Shown here: positions 32,637 through 41,842 of the stretch, piece after piece
Layout of the letters: the number at the start of each line of letters is the position of its first letter
Numbering within the stretch: the first letter of the stretch is position 1
From: a bacterium
Lineage (GTDB): Bacteria; Desulfobacterota; JAPLJL01
Reading direction: 5' to 3'
Assembly: GCA_028713675.1 (NCBI GenBank)
Contig: JAQTNV010000001.1
Span: 62,001-126,000 of the forward strand
Length of the DNA: 64,000 nucleotides
Notes under the pieces: generated by a model
Told to the model about the DNA's origin: nothing
The model's database searches: none
Seen by the model: the letters and a program-made list of their open reading frames with translations, nothing else
Translations under genes and position numbers: made by a program

Positions 32637-35600
32637 ATGTCAGACCGTAATCCTCATTTTCTCACCCCGGAGCCAGTCTCCGAACCCCCCGGACCGGCCC
32701 GTAGTACTCTGGGCATTCCCCTGATCATCTTCCTGATTTGCTGCGCCCTCGGCATCACGGCCGCCGGATTGTGGTTCTACCACAACCAAAAAATACACCT
32801 GGAGCAATCAGCCGAAGACAACCTGGCGGCCGTCGCCGACCTGAAAGTCAACCAGATCGCCGCCTGGCGGCAAGAGCGGCTGGGCGACGCCAATGTGATT
32901 TCTCCCAATCCCATCATCCGCTATCGAATCAAGCCGTTTCTGGAAAAGGCCTCCCGGCAGGACCGGGGCGAGGACATCCGGTCCTGGATGGATTCGTTTC
33001 GGACCGGATACAAGTATCAGAATGTAATTTTATTCGACCGCCGGGGAAAGGTCCGGCTGTCGGTCGGCCCGGCCGAACCGGACATCGATACCCAGGATCG
33101 GATCGAGATCACCGCCGCGGTCCATTCGGGAAAGCCGTTCTTGTCGGATTTTCACCGCTCGCAGAAGACGGGGCATGTAGAGCTGGATCTCTATGTTCCC
33201 CTCCTCTGGAGATCCAAAGTCTCCGCCGCTCCGACTAACGTCGGCTTAATGCTCCTGGAGATTAATCCCGAAGAATTCCTATATCCCTTGATCCAGTCCT
33301 GGCCCACCCCCAGTCCGACGGCGGAAACCCTCCTGGTGCGCCGCGAAGGGGAAGAAGTTCTCTATCTGAACGAGTTGCGCAGCCAAAAAGACTCCGCCTT
33401 GAATCTGCGCTCTCCCCTCACCAATCGGGACCGGCCTGCGGTCATGGCGGTGCTCGGGAAGGAAGGGATAATTCAGGGAATAGATTACCGCGGTGTCCCG
33501 GTCCTGGCCGCACTCCGGAAGATTCCCGAGTCACCATGGTTTATCGTCTCCAAGCAGGACCAGGAAGAGGTCGTCGCCCCGTTCCGTTTCCGGGCCCTGG
33601 CGATCCTTTCCCTTACCGGAGTGGTAATCCTGGCCCTGGGACTCGCGGCCCTGTTCTGGTGGAAACGGAGGGAGGCCGGGTTATTCCGCCGGCAATACAA
33701 GCTGGAGGCCGAGCGCGCTCAGGCGGAGGCGGCGCGGCGCGCGGAGGAAGAACGTTATCGCCGCACCCTCAACAACATGCTGGAGGGCTGCGAGATCATC
33801 GGGTTCGATTGGCGCTATCTCTATGTCAACGACTCAGCCGCCCGGCAGGTCCGCCAGGCCCCGGAGGATCTGCTCGGCTTTACCATGATGGAGAAATATC
33901 CCGGGTTTGAAAACACGGAAATGTTCACCGTCTTCAAGCGCTGTCTGGAAGAGCACTCCTCCAACTTTACGGAGGTCAAATCCGTCTTTCCCGACGGATC
34001 CGTCGGCTGGCTGGAACTGAGCATCCAGCCGGTGCCCGAGGGGATCTTCATTATTTCTCTCGACATCACCGCGCGGAAACTCGCGGAGGAGGAGTTGAAA
34101 AGGTACCGGGACCAACTCGAGGAACTGGTCCGGGCCCGCACGGCGGAAATCACGAAAATCAACCGGGAGCTGGAGTTGGAAATCGTCGAGCGGAAAAAGG
34201 CCGAGAAAGAACTCTCGCTTTCCAACGAAATTCTGGAAATCATCTTCGCCAACACCCACCTGGAAATCGCCTACCTGGATGCGGATTTCAATTTCATCCG
34301 GGTGAACCCCGCCTACGCCCGGTCCAGCGGGAAACCCCCGGGGTATTTTCTGGGCCGGAATCATTTCGATTTTTATCCCCATTCCGAAAACAAAAAGCTA
34401 TTCCGCCAGGTAGTCGAAACCGGACTGCCCCTGACCGTTTCCGCCCAGCCCTTCGAGTTTCCCGACCAGCCCGAACGCGGGCTGACTTACTGGGACTGGA
34501 CCCTCAACCCGATCAAGAACACCGCGGGAAAAGTCGAGGCGGTCATCCTCTACCTCATGGAGGTAACCAATTTCAAGCGGGCCGAAGAACAAAACCGCAA
34601 ATTGATCACCCGGGCCGCCGCCCTCTCCGAAATCTACCGGATGGTGGCCGAGGCCGGGCTGGACTCCGACGCGGTCCTGGGTATGGTAGCCCGTCTCTCC
34701 TGCGCCCTGATCGGGGACGCCTGCGTGCTCACCCTGATATCCGATGACGGCAAATGGCTGCATCCGGCGGCCGTTCATCACCGGAATCTGGAAAGGATCG
34801 AATTCCTGCGCCAGGTTGTCGCCAGCGGTCTCGTCCGGATCGGGGAGGGAACGGCCGGACGGGTCGCCCAGACCGGTCAGGCTCTCCTGCTCCCGGTGGT
34901 GCCGCCGGAAGAGTTCCGCGCCTCCCTGAAACCGGAATATCTGCCCTACCAGGACCGGCTGGGCGTTTTCAGCCTTCTGATCGTACCGCTCCGGGCCCAG
35001 GGCAAAGTCATCGGCACCCTGGGCCTGTCCAAGGACCTGCCCGGGCACCCCTTCACCGAAGATGACCGGGCCCTGCTTCAGGATCTGGCTGACCGCTCGG
35101 CTCTGGCCATCGACAACGCCCGCCTGTACAAATCCGCGCAACAGGAACTGGTCGAACGGAAGCAGGCGGAGGAGGCGGTCAGGCGGGCGGTCGTCTATAA
35201 CCGCAGTCTGATCGAGGCCAGTCTGGATCCCCTCGTAACCATCGGGCCGGACGGCCGGATTACCGACGTAAACCGCGCCACGGAAACCTTCACCGGTCGC
35301 TCCCGGGAAGAACTGATCGGCACGGACTTCGCCGATTATTTCACCGAGCCGGAGCAAGCACGGGCCGGCTATCAGCAAGTGTTCCGGGAGGGTTTCGTCC
35401 ATGACTATCCGCTTGATCTCAAGCACCGGAACGGGCGCGTCACCTCGGTGCTCTACAATGCGTCCGTCTATCGGGACGAGTCGGGCCGGATCATCGGCGT
35501 ATTCGCCGCCGCGCGCGACATCTCCGAACGCAAGCGGGCGGAAGAGGCGGTGAGGCGGGCGGTCGTCTATAACCGCAGTCTGATCGAGGCCAGCCTGGAT

Positions 35601-38018
35601 CCCCTGGTGACCATCGGGTCGGACGGCCGGATTACCGACGTAAACCGCGCCACGGAAACCGTCACCGGTTGCGCCCGGGAAGAACTGATCGGCACGGACT
35701 TCGCCGATTACTTCACCGAGCCGGAGCAAGCGCGGGCCGGCTATCAGCGGGTGTTTCGGGACGGCTCCGTCCATGACTATCCGCTGGACCTCAAGCACCG
35801 GAACGGGCGCGTCACCTCGGTGCTCTACAATGCGTCCGTCTATCGGGACGAGTCGGGCCGGGTCAGCGGCGTGTTTGCCGCCGCGCGGGACATCACCGAA
35901 CGGAAAGCCGCTCAACTGCGGCTGGAACAGGTGAACCGGGCGCTCCGGATGCTCAGCGACTGCAACCAGGCGCTCGTCCGGGCCACCTCCGAGGAGGATC
36001 TGCTCCGGGAGGTCTGCCGAATCCTGGTCGAAACCGGCGGTTATAAAATGGCCTGGGTCGGATTCGCCCTGTCGGACCAGGAAAAAACCATCAAACCCGT
36101 GGCCACCGCCGGGATGGAGGACGGATACCTGGAAAAAGCCAAAATCACCTGGGCCGATTCCGAGCGCGGCGGCGGCCCGACCGGCGCCTGCTTCCGCACC
36201 GGCCGGACCTGCGTGACTCAGGATATTATCGCCAACCCCGAGATGGCGCCCTGGCGCGCCGACGCCCTCGCTCGGGGATATCGGTCCTCCGCGGCCCTGC
36301 CCCTCCTGGCCGACGGCCGGGCGATCGCGGTATTAAACATTTACGCGTCGGATCCGGACGCTTTTCACGACGAGGAAATCCTCCGGCTGGAGGAAATGGC
36401 CGGCGACCTGGCTTTCGGCTTGGAAGCGCTCCGCACCCGCGACAAGCATTACCGCGTCCAGACCGCGTTATCCGAGAGCGAAGCCCGTTATCGCACCATT
36501 ATCGAGTCCATGGCGGAAGGCGTGATTCTGTATGATGCGCAAGGCCGCATTTTCACCTGCAACAAAAGCGCCGAGGAAATTCTCGGCCTTTCCCTGGGAG
36601 AGATCGCAGGCCGGACTTCCTTCGATCCGATCTGGCGGATGATTCGTGAAGACGGCTCGCCCTTTCCGGCCGCGACGCGCCCGGGCAATGTTACCTTAAA
36701 AACGGGCCAACCCTGCGTAAATGTAATCATGGGGGTGTATAGATCGGACGGAAACCTGAGATGGGTGTCCGCGAATTCGGAGCCGGTCTTTCGAACCGGC
36801 GAGAGCAAGCCTTATCTGGTGGTAGCCACTTTCCACGATATCACCGAGCAGAGGAGCCTGGAGACCCAGCTCCGGCAGGTCGAAAAATTGGAAGCGGTCG
36901 GCCGGCTGGCCGGCGGGATCGCCCACGACTTCAACACCATCCTCGGGACCGTCATGGGCTACGCCGACATGACCCTGGCCGACATCCCGGAAGGAAGCCG
37001 TCCTTATCGGAACCTGCAGGAAATCCTGGAGGCGAGCCAGCAGGGCAAACAGATCGTGAAGCAATTAAACGCCGTGGGCCGGCCCGCCGGGGAAGAGATG
37101 AAAACCCTGGCCCTGGGCCCGCTGATCCAGGAATCCCTCGACCTGATCAAGGTTCTGCTCCCCGCCCAGGTCGAGGTTCACTGCCGCCTCGAAGCCCGGT
37201 CCGACCAGGTCCGGGTCAACCCCACCCAGATGAACCAAGTCCTGATGAACCTCTGCACCAACGCCTCCGAGGCCATGGGTAAAACCGGCGGTCGCTTGGG
37301 CATCAATCTTTCCGCCGTCGAGCTGGATGCCGAGGCCGGGAGTCATTACCCCGATTTCCAGCCGGGACCATTCCTGAAACTCCGGATCAGCGATACCGGC
37401 CCGGGGATGGACCCGGCCACCCTGGAGCGGATTTTCGATCCCTATTTCACCACGAAAAGGTCCGGCGCGGGGACCGGCTTGGGCCTGGCGATCGTCCAGA
37501 GGATTATTCGGGAACACCGGGGCTTCATCGAAGTAAAAAGCCGGCCCGGCCAGGGGACCGTCTTCGAAATCCTCCTCCCCAAGCTCCCGCCCGGTCCCGC
37601 GCCGGATTCGCCCGCCGCCGGCCCGGTCATCGGCGGGACGGAGCGCATTCTCCTGGTGGATGACGAGGAACGGTTCACCCGGCTCACCCGGCAGATGCTG
37701 GAAAGCCTCGGTTACACGGTGGTGGCCGAAAACGACGGGTTGAAGGCCCTGGAGTTTTTCTTGTCCCAGCCGGAAAGCTTCGACCTGGTCATCACCGACC
37801 AGATCATGCCCCGGATCAAGGGAACGGAGCTCGCCCGGGAAATGAAAAGCGTTCGTCCCGACCTCCCCGTCATTCTTTATACCGGGTACGGAGAAAAGAC
37901 CATCTCCGAAGACGCCCGGGAGGCCGGGATTAATGAGCTGATTTTCAAACCGATCGTTACCCGCGACTTGGCCCTGGCTGTCCGAAAGATCCTGGACCGG
38001 GAGCGGCAAACCCCCTGA
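32637..38018 (+). CDS. Large hybrid sensor histidine kinase (PAS/GAF array, C-terminal receiver)
   Basis: The 1793-aa protein has a TM near 26-48, an extracytoplasmic sensor of about 270 residues and a second TM near 320-342. PAS (370-480), PAS (525-640) and GAF (650-820) domains follow, then two nearly identical PAS domains (about 843-966 and 967-1090), a GAF (1095-1275) and a PAS (1280-1400). The kinase core has H-box GGIAHDFNTILGTVMGYADM with His1430, an N-box in MNLCTNASEAM, DTGPGMDP and GTGLGLAIV. The C-terminal receiver has the phospho-acceptor Asp1721 in VITDQIMP. The H-box resembles those of NtrB-like hybrid kinases. The stop is 9 nt before the NtrC-family regulator, so the two probably form an operon and phosphorelay. 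The signal is unknown; PAS and GAF domains often sense redox state, gases or small molecules. Confidence 0.93.
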   Translation: MSDRNPHFLTPEPVSEPPGPARSTLGIPLIIFLICCALGITAAGLWFYHNQKIHLEQSAEDNLAAVADLKVNQIAAWRQERLGDANVISPNPIIRYRIKPFLEKASRQDRGEDIRSWMDSFRTGYKYQNVILFDRRGKVRLSVGPAEPDIDTQDRIEITAAVHSGKPFLSDFHRSQKTGHVELDLYVPLLWRSKVSAAPTNVGLMLLEINPEEFLYPLIQSWPTPSPTAETLLVRREGEEVLYLNELRSQKDSALNLRSPLTNRDRPAVMAVLGKEGIIQGIDYRGVPVLAALRKIPESPWFIVSKQDQEEVVAPFRFRALAILSLTGVVILALGLAALFWWKRREAGLFRRQYKLEAERAQAEAARRAEEERYRRTLNNMLEGCEIIGFDWRYLYVNDSAARQVRQAPEDLLGFTMMEKYPGFENTEMFTVFKRCLEEHSSNFTEVKSVFPDGSVGWLELSIQPVPEGIFIISLDITARKLAEEELKRYRDQLEELVRARTAEITKINRELELEIVERKKAEKELSLSNEILEIIFANTHLEIAYLDADFNFIRVNPAYARSSGKPPGYFLGRNHFDFYPHSENKKLFRQVVETGLPLTVSAQPFEFPDQPERGLTYWDWTLNPIKNTAGKVEAVILYLMEVTNFKRAEEQNRKLITRAAALSEIYRMVAEAGLDSDAVLGMVARLSCALIGDACVLTLISDDGKWLHPAAVHHRNLERIEFLRQVVASGLVRIGEGTAGRVAQTGQALLLPVVPPEEFRASLKPEYLPYQDRLGVFSLLIVPLRAQGKVIGTLGLSKDLPGHPFTEDDRALLQDLADRSALAIDNARLYKSAQQELVERKQAEEAVRRAVVYNRSLIEASLDPLVTIGPDGRITDVNRATETFTGRSREELIGTDFADYFTEPEQARAGYQQVFREGFVHDYPLDLKHRNGRVTSVLYNASVYRDESGRIIGVFAAARDISERKRAEEAVRRAVVYNRSLIEASLDPLVTIGSDGRITDVNRATETVTGCAREELIGTDFADYFTEPEQARAGYQRVFRDGSVHDYPLDLKHRNGRVTSVLYNASVYRDESGRVSGVFAAARDITERKAAQLRLEQVNRALRMLSDCNQALVRATSEEDLLREVCRILVETGGYKMAWVGFALSDQEKTIKPVATAGMEDGYLEKAKITWADSERGGGPTGACFRTGRTCVTQDIIANPEMAPWRADALARGYRSSAALPLLADGRAIAVLNIYASDPDAFHDEEILRLEEMAGDLAFGLEALRTRDKHYRVQTALSESEARYRTIIESMAEGVILYDAQGRIFTCNKSAEEILGLSLGEIAGRTSFDPIWRMIREDGSPFPAATRPGNVTLKTGQPCVNVIMGVYRSDGNLRWVSANSEPVFRTGESKPYLVVATFHDITEQRSLETQLRQVEKLEAVGRLAGGIAHDFNTILGTVMGYADMTLADIPEGSRPYRNLQEILEASQQGKQIVKQLNAVGRPAGEEMKTLALGPLIQESLDLIKVLLPAQVEVHCRLEARSDQVRVNPTQMNQVLMNLCTNASEAMGKTGGRLGINLSAVELDAEAGSHYPDFQPGPFLKLRISDTGPGMDPATLERIFDPYFTTKRSGAGTGLGLAIVQRIIREHRGFIEVKSRPGQGTVFEILLPKLPPGPAPDSPAAGPVIGGTERILLVDDEERFTRLTRQMLESLGYTVVAENDGLKALEFFLSQPESFDLVITDQIMPRIKGTELAREMKSVRPDLPVILYTGYGEKTISEDAREAGINELIFKPIVTRDLALAVRKILDRERQTP
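35163..35906 (+). repeat. Tandem 372-bp duplication encoding two PAS domains
   Basis: Copies 35163-35534 and 35535-35906 are nearly identical in DNA and protein (both contain RRAVVYNRSLIEASLDPLVT and YPLDLKHRNGRVTSVLYNAS), with exact 372-bp (124-codon) spacing. This points to a recent internal duplication or ongoing gene conversion. Confidence 0.93.
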
Positions 38019-38027
38019 GGAGAGGCG

Positions 38028-39437
38028 ATGGCCCGGATTCTGATCATTGACGATGACGCGAGATTTTCCCGGATGCTCGCCCAGATGGTCGAGCGGATGG
38101 ATCACCAGGCAGTCATGGCTTCGTGCCTCGCCGAGGGCCGGGAAAAAGCCGCCGGGGAAACCTTCGACGTGGTCTTACTCGACGTCCGACTCCCGGACGG
38201 CAGCGGGCTGGAAGCGATCCGCCCCCTCCGGGAATCCCCTTCCGCGCCGGAAGTGATCATCATCACCGGCGCCGGCGACCGGGATGGGGCCCAGATGGCC
38301 GTCCATAACGGGGCCTGGGATTACATCCAGAAAACCTCCACGATCAAGGAAATGACCCTTCCCTTCGTCCGGGCGCTCCAGTATCGGGAAGAAAAAAAAG
38401 CTGCCCGGACCGCGACGGTCCTGAAACGGGAGGCCATCCGGGGCAACGGTCCCGCGATGAATAAATGCCTGGGCCTCCTGGCCCAGGCCGCCGGGAGCAC
38501 CGTCAACGTCCTCCTCACCGGCGAAACCGGATCGGGAAAAGATCTTTTCGCCCAGGCCATCCACGCCAACAGCTCCCGCGCCCGCCAGGGTTTCATCGTC
38601 GTCGATTGTACCGCCCTGCCGGAAACCCTGGTGGAAAGCATCCTCTTCGGGCATGAACGGGGGGCCTTCACCGGGGCGGACCGGGCCCGGTCGGGCCTGG
38701 TCGCCCAGGCTGACGGCGGCACCCTTTTTCTCGACGAGATCGGGGAGCTTCCCCTCAAGATTCAGAAAACCTTTCTCCGGGTGCTGCAGGAACTCCGTTT
38801 CCGCCCCCTGGGAGGCAAGGAAGAGATTAAAAGCGACTTCCGACTTATTTCCGCCACCAATAAAAACCTGGACCAGCTGGTCCAGGCCGGGCAATTCCGG
38901 GAGGACCTTCTGTTCCGGCTCCGGGCTTTTCCGATCGAGGTTCCTCCACTACGCGAACACCCCGAGGACATCAAGGAGATCGCGGTCGCCTACATGAACC
39001 AGCTCTGTGAGCGCCACGGGATCGGAACCAAGGGTTTCTCCCCTGAATTTTTCCCCACCCTCGAGAAATACCCCTGGCCGGGCAATGTGCGGGAACTTTT
39101 ACATACCCTGGACTGGATCTTCACCGTAGCGCATTTCGAGCCCACCATTTTCCCCCAGCACTTGCCCGAGCAGGTCCGCGTTTCGGCCGCCCAGGCCCCG
39201 TTCCCTTCGGTGAAATCCGCTTCTCCCGCCTCCGCAGGAGAACGAAAGGCTTCGGGCCCGGGCCTGCCCCCCTTGCAGGACATTCGGGAAGCCGCCTTGT
39301 CCGAGGTGGAGAAAAGTTACCTCCAGGATCTCCTCTCTTTCACCAAAGGCAATATCAAGGAAGCCTGCCGGGTCTCGGGGCTCTCCCAATCCCGCTTGTA
39401 TACCCTGTTGAAAAAATACGAGATCCCCGGCCGGTGA
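38028..39437 (+). CDS. NtrC-family sigma-54-dependent response regulator
   Basis: The 469-aa protein has three domains. The receiver (1-120) has acidic residues in IIDDD, phospho-acceptor Asp52 in LLDVRLPDG and a Lys in YIQKTS. The central AAA+ domain has Walker A GETGSGKDLFA, the sigma-54 contact loop ERGAFTGADR, Walker B GGTLFLDEIGEL and an R-finger region FREDLLFRL. The C-terminal Fis-type helix-turn-helix is GNIKEACRVSGLSQSRLYTL. It should activate sigma-54 promoters from upstream palindromes. It sits 9 nt after its likely kinase. Four matching promoters with a common palindrome lie within the next 6 kb and are the obvious targets. Confidence 0.95.
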   Translation: MARILIIDDDARFSRMLAQMVERMDHQAVMASCLAEGREKAAGETFDVVLLDVRLPDGSGLEAIRPLRESPSAPEVIIITGAGDRDGAQMAVHNGAWDYIQKTSTIKEMTLPFVRALQYREEKKAARTATVLKREAIRGNGPAMNKCLGLLAQAAGSTVNVLLTGETGSGKDLFAQAIHANSSRARQGFIVVDCTALPETLVESILFGHERGAFTGADRARSGLVAQADGGTLFLDEIGELPLKIQKTFLRVLQELRFRPLGGKEEIKSDFRLISATNKNLDQLVQAGQFREDLLFRLRAFPIEVPPLREHPEDIKEIAVAYMNQLCERHGIGTKGFSPEFFPTLEKYPWPGNVRELLHTLDWIFTVAHFEPTIFPQHLPEQVRVSAAQAPFPSVKSASPASAGERKASGPGLPPLQDIREAALSEVEKSYLQDLLSFTKGNIKEACRVSGLSQSRLYTLLKKYEIPGR

Positions 39438-39750
39438 ACGTCCAGGATTGTTTTCCCATCCCGAACAAACCTCCCCATGTCAGAAGCCGCGGGGGATCTC
39501 TGTGAAGTTTCCGAGATGTCCGTCGTCCCTGCAAAAGCAGGGATCCAGAGAATTCCGGAAAAAAACTGGATTCCCGCTTCCCTCCGGGCAATAGGGCCTA
39601 CCCTTCCTCCGGGCTGGAGACCCTCCGGGCCGGAAGCCGGCCTGTAAGCCCTACGGGCCGGAAGCGGGGCTGGAAGCGTGGGCCGGAGGCCGCGAGAAGG
39701 ACAAAAAGTAAGATAACCTCGCAACAAGACTGCTGAGAAAATACAAGTCA
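39438..39750. other. Intergenic region with palindromic repeat fragments
   Basis: The gap holds CCCTGCAAAAGCAGGGATCC with GGAATT (REP-like) and a run of GGGCCGGAAGC/CTACGGGCC palindromic units (39585-39690) related to the palindromic core at 4445-4476. The operator at 39753 follows. No gene is seen. Confidence 0.6.
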
Positions 39751-39752
39751 AA

Positions 39753-39769
39753 TTACTGCCGAATAGGAA
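39753..39769. promoter_or_regulatory. Putative regulator-binding palindrome, site 1
   Basis: TTACTGCC-G-AATAGGAA matches sites 2 (41666) and 3 (45134). Its centre is 117 bp upstream of the -24 element at 39878. Half-sites TTCCTGTT (39772) and TTCCTATT (39806) follow downstream. Confidence 0.6.
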
Positions 39770-39877
39770 TTTTCCTGTTTCCCGGCACGAATTCCCTCCC
39801 AATCGTTCCTATTTGATTTTTCGAAAATCTGGCCCAACCCGTTGGGATTCCGAGAATATATTCAAAACGATCACATC

Positions 39878-39893
39878 TGGCACGCTTTTTGGA
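39878..39893 (+). promoter_or_regulatory. Sigma-54 promoter P1
   Basis: TGGCAC-GCTTT-TTGGA matches the -24/-12 consensus with correct 5-nt spacing and one deviation (GG for GC at -12). The first start codon downstream is ATG 39961. Confidence 0.72.
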
Positions 39894-39960
39894 TTTATTC
39901 AAATCCAGAAAGAAAAACACCGTGATCGAAACCGGAAGACGCGAACATGGGGGAGGAGAA

Positions 39961-40290
39961 ATGAACACGGAAACCAATAGCGGCACCAATTTTTCGGACT
40001 TAATTTTTTCCCTTTCCGCCACCGCGGCTACCTGTCTCGACTCGTTGCCGGACCGGGAAGGCCGGGATCCGGAGACGTTGTTCAACCAAGCCGAGGAGAT
40101 CATCAAAATGCTCATCTGTCTTAAGGAGAAAACCCAGGGCAATCTGGCCGTCGAGGAAGAAGCGCTGCTGCAGGATCTCGTTTTCGGTCTACAGATCTGG
40201 TATGGAGAGAAGAAAAAAGAAATGGCGGAAGGACCGGTGCTCGCCGGCGGAGAATTTGAGCCGGGAAACCTTCCGAAACTAGATCAATAG
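39961..40290 (+). CDS. DUF1844 protein
   Basis: The 109-aa helical protein matches DUF1844: NFSDLIFSLSATAATCLDSL, then AEEIIKMLICLKEKTQGNLA and EEEALLQDLVFGLQIWYGEK. The function of DUF1844 is unknown. The start is ATG 39961 after GGGAGGAGAA. The frame is open further upstream to 39889, but that would begin inside the promoter. It is the first gene behind sigma-54 promoter P1 and is followed by the superoxide reductase gene, so it is placed in the redox-stress cluster. Confidence 0.8.
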   Translation: MNTETNSGTNFSDLIFSLSATAATCLDSLPDREGRDPETLFNQAEEIIKMLICLKEKTQGNLAVEEEALLQDLVFGLQIWYGEKKKEMAEGPVLAGGEFEPGNLPKLDQ

Positions 40291-40382
40291 TAATTACCGC
40301 GGAGACGCGGATGATCCTTCCCGAAAGTTCCGCGCCCGCATGTGTTAACGATCCGTTTTTTCTCTAACCAGGAGGACCCATC

Positions 40383-40775
40383 ATGAAGGCATCCGAATTG
40401 ATTCAATCGGCGGATTGGAAAAAGGAAAAACATGTCCCGGTAATCGAAGCTCCGGAGAAGGTCAAGAAAGGGGAGGTGGTAAAAGTTACGGTAAGCGTCG
40501 GAAAGGAGATCGCCCACCCCAACACCACCGAGCACCATATTGCCTGGATCGATGTGTTTTTTCACCCGGAGGGTGAGAAGTTTCCCTATCACCTGGGAAG
40601 ATTCGAGTTCCTGTCCCACGGATCCTCGGCTCCCGGCCCGAATACGAGCACCATCTACACCAAGCCGGAAGCCGGTCTGGCCTTTACCACCGAGAAAGCC
40701 GGAACCTTCCTCGCGGTTTCTTATTGCAACATCCACGGCCTCTGGGAAAATTCCGCCCGCTTGGAGCTTAAATAA
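40383..40775 (+). CDS. Superoxide reductase (class II, neelaredoxin type)
   Basis: The 130-aa protein matches the catalytic domain of desulfoferrodoxin/neelaredoxin, which reduces superoxide to peroxide at a mononuclear Fe(His4Cys) centre. Ligand motifs seen are EKHVPVIE, NTTEHHIAWIDV and, near the C-terminus, SYCNIHGLWE. There is no N-terminal Cys4 desulforedoxin domain, so it is a one-iron type. The start at ATG 40383 has CAGGAGGACC upstream. It is the second gene behind P1. Such enzymes are typical of anaerobes exposed to oxygen. Confidence 0.94.
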   Translation: MKASELIQSADWKKEKHVPVIEAPEKVKKGEVVKVTVSVGKEIAHPNTTEHHIAWIDVFFHPEGEKFPYHLGRFEFLSHGSSAPGPNTSTIYTKPEAGLAFTTEKAGTFLAVSYCNIHGLWENSARLELK

Positions 40776-40813
40776 AGCCCCTAGAGTTGGCGCAATCGAA
40801 AAGGAGAAGGAAA

Positions 40814-40948
40814 ATGCTTTCCATCATTCCCGCCAAACTCGAGCAGCGGAAAAAGTCCGAGATCAATTAGCGGATCCTGCGGACTGCCATTATCACCGAG
40901 AAGGAATTGAAAGAAGGCAAAGCTGAAGCCGACGCATTAACCAAATAA
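40814..40948 (+). pseudogene. Decayed rubrerythrin/ferritin-like fragment with in-frame TAG
   Basis: After a good AAGGAGAAGG site, ATG 40814 opens MLSIIPAKLEQRKKSEIN, then TAG (40868-40870), then the same frame continues RILRTAIITEKELKEGKAEA and DALTK to TAA at 40948. The pieces resemble the N-terminus of small ferritin-like/rubrerythrin proteins (MLxxIPxxL ... ILRTAIIAE). Most of the gene, including all later metal ligands, is missing. It is best read as a remnant. Amber readthrough is possible but would give only 44 residues. Confidence 0.6.
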
Positions 40949-41052
40949 AGGCTAAACCGCCGGGAATCGAATAAGAAACGACCCATAAGGGCGGAGCCGG
41001 ACATGGAAGATAAGATATTTACCTTCTGAATCAGAGGAAAGGAAACAAATCC

Positions 41053-41676
41053 ATGAAAATTAACGTCATTTTTCACAGCCTGTACGGCCATATTTACCGC
41101 CTGGCCGAAGCCGTGGCCGAAGGAGCCGGAGAGGTAAAAGGGGCACAGGTGGGCATCTTCCAGGTTCCGGAAACCCTCTCTGACGAGATTCTTAAGAAAA
41201 TGAACGCGCTGGAGGCGATGAAAACCTTCGCCCAGGTCCCGATCGCAACACTCGACCAGCTTGCCGATGTGGACGCGGTTATCTTCGGAACGCCGACTCG
41301 TTACGGAATGATGACCGCCCAGATGCGGGCCTTTCTCGACCAAACCGGCGGCCTCTGGGTCAAGGGCGCCCTGATCGGTAAAATCGGGAGCGTATTCACC
41401 TCCTCCGGCACCCAGCACGGCGGACAGGAATCGACCATCCTCAGTTTCCATACCACCCTGCTCCACCACGGCATGATCATCGTCGGCGTGCCCTACTCCG
41501 AGAAACGACAAATGATCGTGAACGAAATCACGGGGGGAAGCCCCTATGGGTCCTCTACGATCGCCGGGCCGGACGGGAGCCGCCAGCCGAGCGAAAACGA
41601 ACTCGCGATCGCCCGCTTCCAGGGACAGCATGTGGCGGAGATCACCCAGCGTCTGACCCGAGCCATTCCTATTTAA
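41053..41676 (+). CDS. wrbA: WrbA-type NAD(P)H:quinone oxidoreductase
   Basis: The 207-aa flavodoxin-fold protein has the FMN phosphate loop [51 protein letters not shown], and [20 protein letters not shown], all typical of WrbA. The family reduces quinones by two electrons, limiting semiquinone and superoxide formation. The start at ATG 41053 follows GAGGAAAGGAAA. It is in the P1 cluster and its stop codon overlaps operator site 2 for the next promoter. Confidence 0.93.
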   Translation: MKINVIFHSLYGHIYRLAEAVAEGAGEVKGAQVGIFQVPETLSDEILKKMNALEAMKTFAQVPIATLDQLADVDAVIFGTPTRYGMMTAQMRAFLDQTGGLWVKGALIGKIGSVFTSSGTQHGGQESTILSFHTTLLHHGMIIVGVPYSEKRQMIVNEITGGSPYGSSTIAGPDGSRQPSENELAIARFQGQHVAEITQRLTRAIPI

Positions 41677-41682
41677 TAGGAA
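41666..41682. promoter_or_regulatory. Putative regulator-binding palindrome, site 2
   Basis: TTCCTATT-T-AATAGGAA is a perfect inverted repeat centred at 41674, 128 bp upstream of the -24 element at 41802. A second half-site TTCCTGCC lies about 20 bp further downstream. Confidence 0.7.
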
Positions 41683-41801
41683 ATTTTCCTGCCTTACAGA
41701 GGAATTCCAGAAAATCTCCCGGCACTGTTCTTTGATGGTAAAACCACCTAACAGATTGAAGTCATTGAAATTTTTTCAAACACCTCCGGGAGATATTTTC
41801 T

Positions 41802-41817
41802 TGGCACGCCGGTTGCT
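41802..41817 (+). promoter_or_regulatory. Sigma-54 promoter P2
   Basis: TGGCAC-GCCGG-TTGCT is a full match to the sigma-54 consensus. The ATG 41843 is about 15 nt downstream of the expected start site, after AAAAGGAGGC. Confidence 0.88.
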
Positions 41818-41842
41818 TTTATTAGAAAAGGAGGCAAACGGT

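Noticed and set aside
34398-35915. 505-aa minus-strand frame opposite the hybrid kinase
   Set aside because: Antisense shadow of the PAS/GAF coding region; its apparent repeat is the mirror of the duplicated PAS domains.
40868-40870. Pyrrolysine or readthrough at the in-frame TAG
   Set aside because: The resumed frame ends after 26 more codons and lacks the rest of the ferritin-like domain, so decay is simpler.
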